Program-made: the position numbers and the translations under genes
Part shown: in pieces, positions 49,795 to 59,448 of the stretch
Layout of the letters: every line of letters starts with the position of its first letter
Numbering within the stretch: the first letter of the stretch is position 1
The notes under the pieces: generated by a model
The model's database searches: none
Seen by the model: only the letters and a program-made list of their open reading frames with translations
What the model was told of the DNA's origin: nothing
Source of the DNA: Streptomyces zhaozhouensis
GTDB lineage: Bacteria > Actinomycetota > Actinomycetes > Streptomycetales > Streptomycetaceae
Length of the DNA: 64,000 nucleotides
Assembly: GCF_900230195.1 (NCBI RefSeq)
Contig: NZ_OCNE01000001.1
Span: forward strand, 124,001 to 188,000
Direction of reading: 5' to 3'

Positions 49795-52077
49795 ATGGCA
49801 GCGAGGCCGCCCGCCGATGACCCGGTCCAGGACGCCCCCGACGTCGGCGCGCCGCAGCACGCGGCGGCCGGGCTGCCGGCCGTCGGGCACAGCCTGCGGA
49901 TGGCCCAGCGGCAGATGGGGGCGCGTCGCACCGCGTTGACGCTGCTGCGCGTCAACCAGCGGGACGGCTTCGACTGCCCCGGCTGCGCCTGGCCCGAGCC
50001 GGACAAGCCGCACCGAGCCGAGTTCTGCGAGAACGGGGCGAAGGCCGTCGCCGAGGAGGCGACGCTGCGCCGGGTCACGCCGGCGTTCTTCGCCGAGCAC
50101 GCGCTGGAGGAGCTGTCCGGGCGCTCCGGCTACTGGCTGGGGCAGCAGGGCAGGCTGACCGAGCCGATGTATCTGGCGGAGGGCGCGACCCACTACCGGC
50201 CGATCGGCTGGGACGAGGCGTTCGACCTGGTCGCCGAGGAGCTGACCGCGCTGGACTCGCCGGACGAGGCCGTCTTCTACACCTCGGGGCGCACCAGCAA
50301 CGAGGCGGCGTTCCTCTACCAGCTGCTCGCCCGGGAGTTCGGCACCAACAACCTGCCGGACTGCTCCAACCTCTGCCACGAGTCCTCGGGTTCCGCGCTG
50401 ACGGAGACGCTGGGCGTGGGCAAGGGCAGTGTGCTTCTGGAGGATCTCTACCGGGCCGACCTGATCGTGGTCGCCGGGCAGAACCCGGGGACCAACCACC
50501 CGAGGATGCTGTCGGCGCTGGAGCGGGCCAAGGCGCGGGGCGCGCGGATCATCACCGTCAACCCGCTGCCGGAGGCCGGGCTCGAACGGTTCAGGAACCC
50601 GCAGACGCCGCGCGGGCTGGTCGGCGGCGGCACGGCGTTGACCGACCTGTTCCTCCAGGTGCGGCTGGGCGGCGACCAGGCGCTCTTCCGGATGCTGAAC
50701 CGGCTGATCGTCGAACGGGACGCCGTGGACCGGGCGTTCGTCGAGGCGCACACCCACGGCTACGCGGAGCTGGCCGAGGCGGCGCTGGCGACGGGCTGGG
50801 AGGAGACGCTGGCGGCCACCGGGCTGGCTCGGGAGGAGATCGAGCGGGCGCTGGAGATGACGCTGGCGGCCGACAGCGTGGTGGTGTGCTGGGCGATGGG
50901 ACTCACCCAGCATCAGCACGCGGTCGCCACCATCAAGGAAGTGGTCAACTACCTGCTGCTGCGGGGCAACATCGGTCGTCCGGGCGCGGGCGTCTGCCCG
51001 GTGCGGGGGCACAGCAACGTGCAGGGCGACCGGACGATGGGCATCGTGGAGCGGCCCGGCGAGGCGTTTCTGGACGCGCTGCGCGACGAGTTCGGCTTCG
51101 AGCCGCCGCGCCACCACGGTCACGACGTGGTCAACGCGATCCGCGCGCTGCGCGACGGGCGGGCGAAGGTGTTCTTCGCGATGGGCGGCAACTTCGTGGC
51201 CGCCAGCCCGGACACGGAGGTCACCGAACGGGCGATGCGGCGCGCCAGGTTGACGGTGCACGTCTCCACCAAGCTGAACCGTTCGCACTGCGTGACCGGG
51301 GCGCGGGCGCTGATCCTGCCGACGTTGGGGCGCACGGAGCGCGACGTGCAAGCGGGCGGCGAGCAGTTCGTGACCGTGGAGGACTCGATGGGGCAGGTGC
51401 ACGCCTCGCGGGGCCGGCTGCGGCCCGCCTCCGAGCGGCTGCTCTCCGAGCCGGCGATCGTCTGCCGGCTGGCCCGCCGGGTGCTGGGCCCGGACAGCGC
51501 CACGCCGTGGGAGGAGTTCGAGGCCGACTACGCCGCCGTCCGGGCCCGTATCGCGCGGGTGGTGCCGGGCTTCGAGGACTTCGAGACGAGGGTGGGGAGG
51601 CCGGGCGGCTTCACCCTGCCGCACGCCCCGCGCGACGAGCGGCGCTTCCCCACCGCCACGGGGCTGGCCCACTTCTCGGCCGGGCCCGTGACCTACCCGA
51701 GGGTGCCGGAGGGCAGGCTGCTGCTGCAGACGTTGCGCTCGCACGACCAGTACAACACCACCGTCTACGGGCTCGACGACCGCTACCGGGGGATCACGGG
51801 CGGGCGCCGGGTGGTGCTGGTCAATCCCGGGGACGCCGCCGAACGGGGGCTGTCGGACGGCGACTTCGTCGACCTGACCAGCGAGTGGACGGACGGGACG
51901 GAGCGGGTGGCGCCCGGCTTCCGGCTGGTCGTCTACCCGACCGCGCCGGGCTGCGCCGCCGCGTACTACCCGGAGACCAACGTCCTGGTGCCGTTGGACG
52001 CGACGGCGGAGACCAGCAACACGCCCGTCAGCAAGTCCGTGGTGATCCGCCTCACCCCCGGGACGCGCTGTCAGTGA
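49795..52077 (+). CDS. FdhF/YdeP-family molybdopterin oxidoreductase
   Basis: The 760-residue protein starts at ATG 49795 after GAGGTGG. It opens with the YdeP-type CPGCAWPEPDKPHRAEFCENGAKAVA, which takes the place of the classical four-Cys Fe-S motif of formate dehydrogenase. Molybdopterin-dinucleotide-binding segments are YTSGRTSNEAAFLYQLLAREFGTNNLPDCSNLCHES, VVAGQNPGTNHPRML, MGLTQHQHAVATIKEVVNYLLLRGNIGRPGAGVCPVRGHSNVQGDRTMGI and MGGNFVAASPD. The C-terminal binding domain has LRSHDQYNTTVYGLDDRYRGI. The substrate is unknown; E. coli YdeP is linked to acid resistance. It is divergent from polA. Confidence 0.9.
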   Translation: MAARPPADDPVQDAPDVGAPQHAAAGLPAVGHSLRMAQRQMGARRTALTLLRVNQRDGFDCPGCAWPEPDKPHRAEFCENGAKAVAEEATLRRVTPAFFAEHALEELSGRSGYWLGQQGRLTEPMYLAEGATHYRPIGWDEAFDLVAEELTALDSPDEAVFYTSGRTSNEAAFLYQLLAREFGTNNLPDCSNLCHESSGSALTETLGVGKGSVLLEDLYRADLIVVAGQNPGTNHPRMLSALERAKARGARIITVNPLPEAGLERFRNPQTPRGLVGGGTALTDLFLQVRLGGDQALFRMLNRLIVERDAVDRAFVEAHTHGYAELAEAALATGWEETLAATGLAREEIERALEMTLAADSVVVCWAMGLTQHQHAVATIKEVVNYLLLRGNIGRPGAGVCPVRGHSNVQGDRTMGIVERPGEAFLDALRDEFGFEPPRHHGHDVVNAIRALRDGRAKVFFAMGGNFVAASPDTEVTERAMRRARLTVHVSTKLNRSHCVTGARALILPTLGRTERDVQAGGEQFVTVEDSMGQVHASRGRLRPASERLLSEPAIVCRLARRVLGPDSATPWEEFEADYAAVRARIARVVPGFEDFETRVGRPGGFTLPHAPRDERRFPTATGLAHFSAGPVTYPRVPEGRLLLQTLRSHDQYNTTVYGLDDRYRGITGGRRVVLVNPGDAAERGLSDGDFVDLTSEWTDGTERVAPGFRLVVYPTAPGCAAAYYPETNVLVPLDATAETSNTPVSKSVVIRLTPGTRCQ

Positions 52078-52090
52078 GAGCTGATAGAAC
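52068..52090 (+). promoter_or_regulatory. DNA-damage-type promoter overlapping the oxidoreductase stop codon
   Basis: CTGTCAGTG, eight bases, TAGAAC. The -35 includes the TGA stop of the upstream gene. The -10 ends seven bases before the thioesterase ATG. The last base of the -10 is C rather than T. Confidence 0.5.
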
Positions 52091-52097
52091 GGCGCCC

Positions 52098-52622
52098 ATG
52101 GGCGAAACCAGTGACACTCTGTTCTCCCCCCACGTCATCGACGAGTGGTCGGGGCTCGGCATCGACCTGCCGGCGCTCTTCTCCGCCGGCGACCTGGGAT
52201 CCCGCATGGGCCTCGTGGTCCACGAGGCCGGGCCCGAGCGGGTCGTGGGCACGCTGCCGGTGGAGGGGAACACCCAGCCGTACGGCCTGCTGCACGGCGG
52301 CGCTTCCGCGGTGCTCGCCGAGACGCTCGGCTCGGTGGGCGCGATGCTGCACGGCGGGCCGCACAAGATCGCGATGGGCGTCGACCTCAGCTGCACCCAT
52401 CACCGCCCGGTGCGCACCGGGACGATCACGGGCGTGGCGACCCCGGCGCACGCGGGCCGCACCTCGGCCACCTACGAGGTGGTGATCACCGACGACCGCG
52501 GCAAGCGCGTCTGCACGGCGCGGCTGACCTGCGCGCTGCGCCCGGCCGCCCAGCAGAACGCGGCGCCGGCGGAGGCGGGTTCCGCCCCCTCGGAGGGCGA
52601 GACGGGCGGCGGGCGGGAGTGA
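52098..52622 (+). CDS. Hotdog-fold thioesterase (PaaI/EntH-like)
   Basis: The 174-residue protein has the hotdog signature VVGTLPVEGNTQPYGLLHGGASAVLAETLGSVGAM. The Asn/Gln, HGG and Glu positions are typical of EntH/YbdB/PaaI acyl-CoA thioesterases. HKIAMGVDLSCTHHRPVRTGTITGVATPAHAGRTSATYEVVITDDRGKRVCTARLTCAL completes the fold. The 25-residue C-terminal tail is Ala/Glu/Gly-rich and likely disordered. The start lies seven bases after a damage-type -10. The substrate is not identifiable; removal of stalled acyl groups from CoA or carrier proteins is usual for the family. Confidence 0.88.
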   Translation: MGETSDTLFSPHVIDEWSGLGIDLPALFSAGDLGSRMGLVVHEAGPERVVGTLPVEGNTQPYGLLHGGASAVLAETLGSVGAMLHGGPHKIAMGVDLSCTHHRPVRTGTITGVATPAHAGRTSATYEVVITDDRGKRVCTARLTCALRPAAQQNAAPAEAGSAPSEGETGGGRE

Positions 52623-52684
52623 CAGCGGCCCGCGGGTGCGGGCCGGCGCGCGAGGCCGGTCGGGCCGGCGGGCGGAGGACGGCG

Positions 52685-52715
52685 GCGGGCGGCGGCCGTC
52701 CCGGCCACCGCCCGC
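52685..52715. terminator. Bidirectional terminator between the thioesterase gene and livF
   Basis: A 14-bp stem with one imperfect pair and a 3-base loop (52685-52698 with 52702-52715) separates convergent genes. Confidence 0.6.
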
Positions 52716-52737
52716 GCGCCGCTCGTGGGTCGGCCGT

Positions 52738-53510
<773 letters not shown>

Positions 53511-53514
<4 letters not shown>

Positions 53515-54578
53515 CCTCGGTCCTCCTCGCGCGCGGCGCCGGAGGACCGTTCTGGCCGGTCGCCCCCGCCGCTGGTCTCGCTGGTCTCGCTGCTCTCCCC
53601 GGCCTCCGCCCCGGCGCCGGTCTCGCCCCCGGCGCCGGCGGCGCTCTCGGCCTCGGCGTCCGCCGTTTCGGCCTCCGCCTGCCGGGCGGCCTCCGCGTGC
53701 TCCGCCTGCTCCGCGACCAGCTCGGCCACGGCCTCGGACTCCTCGTCGCCCGTCGAGACGCCGAGATACGCCTCCACCACGGCCGGGTCCTGCTGGACCT
53801 GGGCGGGGCTGCCCTCGGCGATCTTCTTGCCGAAGTTGAGCACCGCGACGCGGTCGGCGACCGACATCACCAGCCGCATGTCGTGCTCGATCAGCAGGAC
53901 GCTGACGTCGAGTTCGGTGTTGATCCGCCGGATCAGCCGCTCCAGGTCCCGCTTCTCGGTCGGGTTGGTGCCCGCCGCGGGCTCGTCCAGGAGCAGCAGC
54001 TCGGGACGGGTGCCCAGGGCCCGCGCGATCTCCAGCCGCCGCTGCTCGCCGTAGCTCAGCGCGGAGGCCAGCTCGTTGATCCGGTGCTCCAGTCCGACGA
54101 ACGAGAGGACCTCGTGCGCCCTCGCGTCGCTCTCCCGTTCGTCCCTGCGGGCGTTGGGCAGCCCCAGCATGATCGAGACGGGGTCGGTCTTCTGCCGGGT
54201 CTCCACCGCGATCTTGACGTTCTCCAGCACCGTCAACGCGCCGAAGAGCCGGATGTTCTGGAACGTCCTGGCCACGCCGAGCCGGCTGACCTTGTGGGGC
54301 TTGCGGCCCCGCAGCTCGTGCTCGCCGCCGGCCCTCGGCCGGAAGCTGATCCGGCCCTCCTGCGGGTGGTACGCGCCGGTCAGCGAGTTGAACAGGGAGG
54401 TCTTGCCCGCCCCGTTCGGCCCGATCACGGCCAGGATCTCGCCCCGGCCGACACGGAGTTCCACCGCGTCGAGGCTGGTGAGGCCGCCGAAGCGGAGCGT
54501 CACCCCGGTCGCGTGCAGCACGTCGTCGCCGGACGCGGCAGTCCGTGCGTCGTTCTGCCCAGTGGTCTCGGTCGTCAT
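53511..54578 (-). CDS. livG: Branched-chain amino acid ABC transporter ATP-binding protein LivG with an acidic C-terminal extension
   Basis: The 355-residue protein has Walker A VIGPNGAGKTS, the LivG-typical ARTFQNIRLFGALTVLENV, the signature LSYGEQRRLEIARAL, Walker B LLLLDEPAAGTNP and the switch LLIEHDM. The ABC domain ends near residue 275 at VVEAYLGV. About 80 further residues are Ala/Glu/Gly-rich and acidic, longer than the usual LivG of about 255 residues. ATG 54578 overlaps the livM stop. Confidence 0.94.
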
Positions 54579-56011
54579 GCCTGCGCACCTCCCGGCTGCG
54601 CGCCCAGGGCGTCGGCCGCGCCGGTGCCCTCCTGGGACATCCGCAGCTCACGCTGCCTGCGCCGCGAGGGCCACAGGCCCTGCGGACGGTAGATCATCAT
54701 GACCACCAGCAGACCGCCCAGGTACATGTAGCGGTCCTGGGGGTCGACGCTGTCCCGCAGGTACTCCGGCAGCCACACGAGGATGGCGGTGCCCAGCAGC
54801 ACCCCGGGGATGGAGCCCATCCCGCCGAAGACCACGTACGACAGCGCCAGCACCGACAGCAGCACCAGGAACATCTCGGAGTTGATGAAGCCGAGCTTGC
54901 TGGCGTAGATCACGCCGGCGATGCCGGAGGTGGAGGCGCCGATGGCGAACGCCAGCAGCTTGAAGCGGACGGTGTCCACGCCGGTGGAGGCGGCCGCCAC
55001 CTCGTCCTCCCGGATGGCGGTCCAGGCACGCCCGACCCGGGAGTGCTCCAGCCGCAGGAAGAGGAACAGCACGCCGACGATGAAGGCGAGTTGCAGCCAG
55101 TAGTAGGGCGCCGGGTCCAGCCCCCACTCGTAGGACCAGAAGCCCAGGTCGATCGAGAACCGGTCGGAGGAGGCGCCCCGGGTGCCCCCGGTGAACTCGG
55201 TCCAGTTCTTGGCCGTCAGATAGACGATCTCGTGGAAGCCCAGGGTGACGATGGCCAGGTAGTCGCCGCGCAGCCGGAGCGTCGGCGCGCCCAGCAGCAC
55301 GCCGGCGATCAGGCAGGTGAGCACCGCGACGGGGATCACCAGGAAGTTGTTCAGCTCGACCGGCGGCTCGACCGGCAGCCCGCCGGTCCAGAACGCCGCG
55401 CTGTAGGCGCCGATGGCGAAGAACGCGATGAAGCCGAGGTCCAACATGCCGGCCCAGCCGACCACCACGTTCAGGCCGATCGCGATCAGCAGGAACATGC
55501 CGATCTGGTCGACCATCACCTGCTGCCAGAAGGTGCTGACCATCAACGGCAGCAGGATCAGCAGGCCGAGCAGCGCCGCCATCCCGCCCAGCTGGTAGCC
55601 GCGGTGGGTGCGGAAGAGCCCCCGCACGGCCCGCGACCCGTCGGCCGCGCGCCGCACCAGCCCGGGAACCCCGGACGGGGGCGGGTCCTTCCGCGCCGCC
55701 GCGTCGGAGGGCGCGGCCGCCAGCTCCTTGAAGCGGTCCACGAATCCGCGCAGCCAGCCGTGGAGGAACTCCCGGACGGCCCAGATCGCCAGGAAGATGC
55801 CCAGCCAGATCCAGATGCCGGTGCCGGTGAAGTTCTCCTCCAGCGCGTAGAAGAGGTCGTTGCGCGCGCCCTGCACGCCGGTGACCTGGGCCATCACGAC
55901 CGCTGTGATCACCATGGCGAAGAGCCGCCTGTAGCGCGGCTGCTGGTACCAGGACTGCTTGCGCAGCCTGGCCGCTGACGGGGTCTTCCCCGCCGTCACT
56001 CCGGCGGTCAT
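54575..56011 (-). CDS. livM: Branched-chain amino acid ABC transporter permease LivM
   Basis: The 478-residue polytopic protein has the permease core from about residue 135: LGLLILLPLMVSTFWQQVMVDQIGMFLLIAIGLNVVVGWAGMLDLGFIAFFAIGAYSAA. LRLRGDYLAIVTLGFHEIV and the EAA-like loop VGRAWTAIREDEVAAASTGVDT for ATPase contact follow, then GGMGSIPGVLLGTAILV. An N-terminal extension of about 130 residues has two extra hydrophobic helices and a polar stretch. ATG 56011 overlaps the livH stop. Confidence 0.94.
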   Translation of the reverse strand: MTAGVTAGKTPSAARLRKQSWYQQPRYRRLFAMVITAVVMAQVTGVQGARNDLFYALEENFTGTGIWIWLGIFLAIWAVREFLHGWLRGFVDRFKELAAAPSDAAARKDPPPSGVPGLVRRAADGSRAVRGLFRTHRGYQLGGMAALLGLLILLPLMVSTFWQQVMVDQIGMFLLIAIGLNVVVGWAGMLDLGFIAFFAIGAYSAAFWTGGLPVEPPVELNNFLVIPVAVLTCLIAGVLLGAPTLRLRGDYLAIVTLGFHEIVYLTAKNWTEFTGGTRGASSDRFSIDLGFWSYEWGLDPAPYYWLQLAFIVGVLFLFLRLEHSRVGRAWTAIREDEVAAASTGVDTVRFKLLAFAIGASTSGIAGVIYASKLGFINSEMFLVLLSVLALSYVVFGGMGSIPGVLLGTAILVWLPEYLRDSVDPQDRYMYLGGLLVVMMIYRPQGLWPSRRRQRELRMSQEGTGAADALGAQPGGAQA

Positions 56012-56931
56012 GCCGTCCTCCCCACACGCTCGCCCAGCAGGCCGGTCGGCCGGAACATCAGCACCAGGACCAGCACGGCGAAGGCGCCCACATAGCGCCA
56101 GGCGTCGCTCCAGATCTCCACCGTGAACGCCTCGACCACGCCGAGCAGCAGTCCGCCGAGGACCGCGCCCCGGACGTTGCCGATCCCGCCGAGCACGGCC
56201 GCGGCGAACGCGGTGATGCCGGGCAGGAAGCCCATCGTGTACTCGACCTGGAGGTTGGTGCCGAAGAGGAAGCCGGCGACGCCGCCGAGGAGGCCGCCCA
56301 GCACGAAGGTGCGGGAGACGACCTTGTCGATGTCGACGCCCATCAGCGCGGCGACCTCCGGGTCCTGGGCCACCGCCCGGATGCCGGACCCCAGTTTGGT
56401 GCGGTTCACGATGACGTCGACGGCCACCAGCATCACCAGGGCGGCGCCGACGATCAGCAGCTGCGTCACGCTGACGCTGGTGCCGAAGAGCGTGAAGACC
56501 GTCTTGTTCTCGTACATGCTCGGCATGGCGATCGGATAGCGCCCGAAGAGCTTGCCCGCCAGGTTGTAGAGAAAGAAGGACGCGCCGATCGCCGTGATCA
56601 GGAAGACCAGGCGTGGCGCGTTTCGTCTCCGCAGCGGCCGGTACGCCGCTTTCTCAAGTCCGAAGGCGATCACACCGCCCAGGACGGCTCCCGCGGCTAT
56701 GCCGAGAAGCACGTAGACGACGGACTGCATACCGGAGGGGTCGACGGCCGGCTCGAAGATCGTGAGCGCGATCACGCCGCCGAAACCACCGGCCATGAAG
56801 ACCTCGCTGTGCGCGAAGTTCAACAGCTGCAACACGCCGTAGACGAGCGTGTAGCCGATGGCGATGACGGCGTACAGGGAGCCGAGCACCAAGCCGAGGA
56901 CGAGTACGTCCCAGCTATCGGAAAGGGACAT
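56008..56931 (-). CDS. livH: Branched-chain amino acid ABC transporter permease LivH
   Basis: The 307-residue permease has about eight transmembrane helices. Typical LivH segments are VLGLVLGSLYAVIAIGYTLVYGVLQLLNFAHSEVFMAGGF, the ATPase-contact loop TKLGSGIRAVAQDPEVAALMGVDIDKV, and GFLPGITAFAAAVLGGIGNVRGAVLGGLLLGVVEAF. It follows livK after a strong hairpin (56979-57008) and overlaps livM by four bases. Confidence 0.95.
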   Translation of the reverse strand: MSLSDSWDVLVLGLVLGSLYAVIAIGYTLVYGVLQLLNFAHSEVFMAGGFGGVIALTIFEPAVDPSGMQSVVYVLLGIAAGAVLGGVIAFGLEKAAYRPLRRRNAPRLVFLITAIGASFFLYNLAGKLFGRYPIAMPSMYENKTVFTLFGTSVSVTQLLIVGAALVMLVAVDVIVNRTKLGSGIRAVAQDPEVAALMGVDIDKVVSRTFVLGGLLGGVAGFLFGTNLQVEYTMGFLPGITAFAAAVLGGIGNVRGAVLGGLLLGVVEAFTVEIWSDAWRYVGAFAVLVLVLMFRPTGLLGERVGRTA

Positions 56932-56978
56932 GGACGGAACTTTCCTTGTGGACAGGCAGCGGAGGGTGGTCTGAGGCA

Positions 56979-57008
56979 GACGGGGCGGCCGATCACGGCC
57001 GCCCCGTC
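56979..57008 (-). terminator. Strong hairpin between livK and livH
   Basis: A perfect 13-bp stem with a 4-base loop starts 18 bases after the livK stop. It probably terminates most transcripts, or protects the livK 3' end, so that the binding protein is made in excess over the permease. Confidence 0.75.
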
Positions 57009-57025
57009 GTCGCCCTCACGGCGTG

Positions 57026-58192
57026 TCAGCCGCCGATCAGCTCGTCGATGTTGCCCACGTAGCCGCGGACGCCCTCCTCGACCTGGTAGAGGAAGATCGA
57101 CTCGTTCTCGAACTCACCGGTGTCGGTGAAGGAGAAGGTCTTGGTCAGCCCCTCGTACTCACCGCCGGCCAACGCCTCGTAGACCGACTGGCGGTTCACG
57201 TCGCCGTTGAGGTCGGCGATCGCCTGGATGATCATGTTGGTGACGTCGTAGCTCTCCGCCGAGTAGGTGCCCGGCGCCTCGCCCATCTCCTCCTGGTAGC
57301 GGTCGGCGAAGTCCTGCGTCGCGTCCTCGGCGCTGGCGTCCGTGCACGGGCAGGTCAGGAACCAGCCCTCGGCGGCGCCGCCGGCCAGGTTGATGAACTC
57401 GTCGTCGTTGGAACCGTCGCCCGAGATGCCGATGCCGTCGAAGCCGCTCTCGGCCAGGCGGGTGGCGAACGGGGCCAACGCCTCGTAGTAACCCGCGTAG
57501 ATGAGCGCGTCCACGCCCGAGGAGGTGACGGTGCGCGCCGCGCCGCCGTAGTCGACGGTGTCGGCGGGGACGCTCTCGCGCTGGGCCTGGAGGCCGGCCG
57601 CCTCCAGCTCCTCCATCGCCACGTCGGCCAGGCCCTCGCCGTACGGGGTGACGTCGTCGATGACCATGACGGAGTCGACGCCGTCCTGGGCCGCCAGGTA
57701 CCTGGCCATCGCGCCGCCCTGGGCGTTGTCGTTGGGCACGGCGCGCAGGAAGGTCGGGAAACCCTCCTCGGTGATGGTCGGGTTGGTCGCCGACGAGGAG
57801 ACGGTGGCGAGACCGGCCTGGCCGTAGAGCGGGGCGGCCACGAAGGTGGGGCCGGAGAACGCGGGGCCGACGACGGCCATCACGTCCTGGTCGTCGATGG
57901 CGGACTGGGCAGCGGCGGTCGCCTGGCCCTCGGCGCCCTGGTCGTCGGCCGCGAGGTACTCGATGGTGAAGTCGAAGTCGCCGCTGCTGTTGGCCTCGCT
58001 GATGGCCAGCTCGATGCCGTTCTCCATGTTCTCGCCGAGCGCGACGTTCTGACCGGAGAGCGGGCCCTGGAAGGCGATCTTGTAGGTGGTGCCGCCACCG
58101 CCGTCACCGTCGTCGTCGCTTCCGCAGGCGGTGAGGAGAAGCGCACCGGCGGCCACCGGTATCGCCAGTCGCACGATGGATTTGTTGAGCAC
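57026..58192 (-). CDS. livK: Branched-chain amino acid-binding lipoprotein
   Basis: The 388-residue protein starts at GTG 58192, preceded by GGGGG. A lipoprotein signal ends in LLLTACGS (lipid-modified Cys23), and a Gly/Asp linker follows. The periplasmic-binding-protein type I fold shows KIAFQGPLSGQNVALGENMENGIELAI, DDQGAEGQATAAAQSAIDDQDVMAVVGPAFSG, VDSVMVIDDVTPYGEGLA and GVDALIYAGYYEALAPFATRLAESG. It would deliver substrate to LivHM. The ligand class is inferred from the operon. Confidence 0.93.
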   Translation of the reverse strand: MLNKSIVRLAIPVAAGALLLTACGSDDDGDGGGGTTYKIAFQGPLSGQNVALGENMENGIELAISEANSSGDFDFTIEYLAADDQGAEGQATAAAQSAIDDQDVMAVVGPAFSGPTFVAAPLYGQAGLATVSSSATNPTITEEGFPTFLRAVPNDNAQGGAMARYLAAQDGVDSVMVIDDVTPYGEGLADVAMEELEAAGLQAQRESVPADTVDYGGAARTVTSSGVDALIYAGYYEALAPFATRLAESGFDGIGISGDGSNDDEFINLAGGAAEGWFLTCPCTDASAEDATQDFADRYQEEMGEAPGTYSAESYDVTNMIIQAIADLNGDVNRQSVYEALAGGEYEGLTKTFSFTDTGEFENESIFLYQVEEGVRGYVGNIDELIGG

Positions 58193-58528
58193 TAGGAAAA
58201 ACCCCCTGGAACGAGCCCAGCCATGTCGGCACCGCACGACGTCCATGCACCACGCCCTCTGGTGCGGCGTGCAGCGGAATCTATTGCCCCGCGAGCTGCG
58301 CGAACACTGCGCGGCGACAGATGTGATCGGCCTGTGACCTCCGGCACATGCCGGAAACAGAACATAAGGGTCCGGTGTGCGGACGTTGTGCACACCCGTC
58401 CGGGGGCGGGCGCCGCCCCCGCCTCGTGGGGGCGCGTCTCGGAGCACCCTCGCGCCGGGGGACGCGCCGGCGCGGAACGGCGGGAGCACGCCCCGGGGCA
58501 GGCCGGGCAGGAATTAACGGGGAGTTAA
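58193..58528. other. Long leader region upstream of livK
   Basis: There is no supported gene. The region holds the palindrome TCCGGCA-CA-TGCCGGA (58340-58355), a possible -10 TATGTT on the minus strand near 58363, and overlapping arms that could form alternative hairpins around 58250-58275. It may carry nitrogen or amino-acid control of livK. Confidence 0.4.
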
Positions 58529-58549
58529 CGGGCGGTGGGCGGCCGCCCG
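58529..58549 (-). terminator. Terminator downstream of the ANTAR regulator gene
   Basis: A 7-bp GC stem (58529-58535 with 58543-58549) begins directly after the stop codon and is followed on the minus strand by TTAAC and TTAATT. Confidence 0.5.
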
Positions 58550-58550
58550 C

Positions 58551-59234
58551 TCACTTCTGCGGCTTCTGCCGCTTCTCCTCGGCGTCCTCGATCACGGCCT
58601 CGGCGACCTGCCGCATGGAGAGCCTGCGGTCCATCGAGGTCTTCTGGATCCAGCGGAACGCGGCCGGCTCGCTGAGCCCGTACTCGGTCTGGAGCACGCT
58701 CTTGGCGCGGTCCACCAGCTTGCGGGTCTCCAGCCGCTGCGTCAGGTCGGCCACCTCGCCGGCGAGGCTGCTCAGCTGCTGGAAGCGGGAGACGGCGATC
58801 TCGATCGCCGGGACCACGTCGCTCTTGCTGAACGGCTTGACCAGGTAGGCCATCGCGCCCGCGTCCCTGGCCCGCTCCACGAGGTCGCGCTGCGAGAACG
58901 CGGTCAGCATCAGCACGGGGGCGATGGAGTCGGCGGCGATCTTCTCCGCGGCCGAGATGCCGTCCATCACCGGCATCTTCACGTCCAGGATGACCAGGTC
59001 GGGGTTCAGCTCGCGGGCCAGTTCCACGGCCCGCTGCCCGTCCCCGGCCTCCCCGACGACCGTGTAGCCCTCCTCCTCCAGCATCTCCTTCAGGTCGAGG
59101 CGGATCAGCGCCTCGTCCTCGGCGATCACCACACGGGTGGTCTGCGGCGGCACGTGGGCGCTGTCCTCGGCGACGGACGCGTCGGGGAGACCGGCCGGGG
59201 TGTCGCGCTCGTCAGGGGCGTCGGGGGTGCTCAC
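58551..59234 (-). CDS. pdtaR: ANTAR-domain response regulator (PdtaR-like)
   Basis: The 227-residue protein has a disordered 35-residue N-terminus and a receiver domain (RVVIAEDEALIRLDLKEMLEEEGYTVVGEA, phospho-acceptor Asp in LVILDVKMPVMDG, switch Lys in YLVKPFSKSD). A coiled linker and a C-terminal ANTAR RNA-binding domain follow (KLVDRAKSVLQTEYGLSEPAAFRWIQKTSMDRRLSMRQVAEAVIEDA). ANTAR proteins bind paired hairpins in leader RNAs and prevent termination. GTG 59234 is preceded by GAGGAG. No histidine kinase is adjacent; in actinobacteria the partner PdtaS is usually encoded elsewhere. Confidence 0.93.
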   Translation of the reverse strand: MSTPDAPDERDTPAGLPDASVAEDSAHVPPQTTRVVIAEDEALIRLDLKEMLEEEGYTVVGEAGDGQRAVELARELNPDLVILDVKMPVMDGISAAEKIAADSIAPVLMLTAFSQRDLVERARDAGAMAYLVKPFSKSDVVPAIEIAVSRFQQLSSLAGEVADLTQRLETRKLVDRAKSVLQTEYGLSEPAAFRWIQKTSMDRRLSMRQVAEAVIEDAEEKRQKPQK

Positions 59235-59336
59235 GTTGCTCCTCGGTTCTCCGCCAGCTGGGGCCACCCCCGAGCCTACCCAGTCACCGGTCGGTCGCCG
59301 GCACCCGCCGGAAGCCGGTAGACTTCCGTGGCGCCG

Positions 59337-59419
59337 GCCGGGTTGGTGGAATGGCATACACGGAGGTCTCAAACACCTCTGCCCGAGAGGGCTTGCGGGT
59401 TCGAATCCCGCACCCGGCA
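59337..59419 (+). tRNA. tRNA-Leu (anticodon CAA)
   Basis: The acceptor arms GCCGGGT and ACCCGGC pair over seven bases. The D-arm (GTG/CAC), a GAGGT/ACCTC anticodon stem with loop CTCAAAC (anticodon CAA), a long variable arm (GCCC-GAGA-GGGC) and a TpsiC arm with TTCGAAT complete a class II tRNA. The discriminator base is A. The 3' CCA is not fully encoded (CCC follows). Confidence 0.95.
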
Positions 59420-59448
59420 CCCCCACTTCCCCCGCTCGCCCGCCCCGC

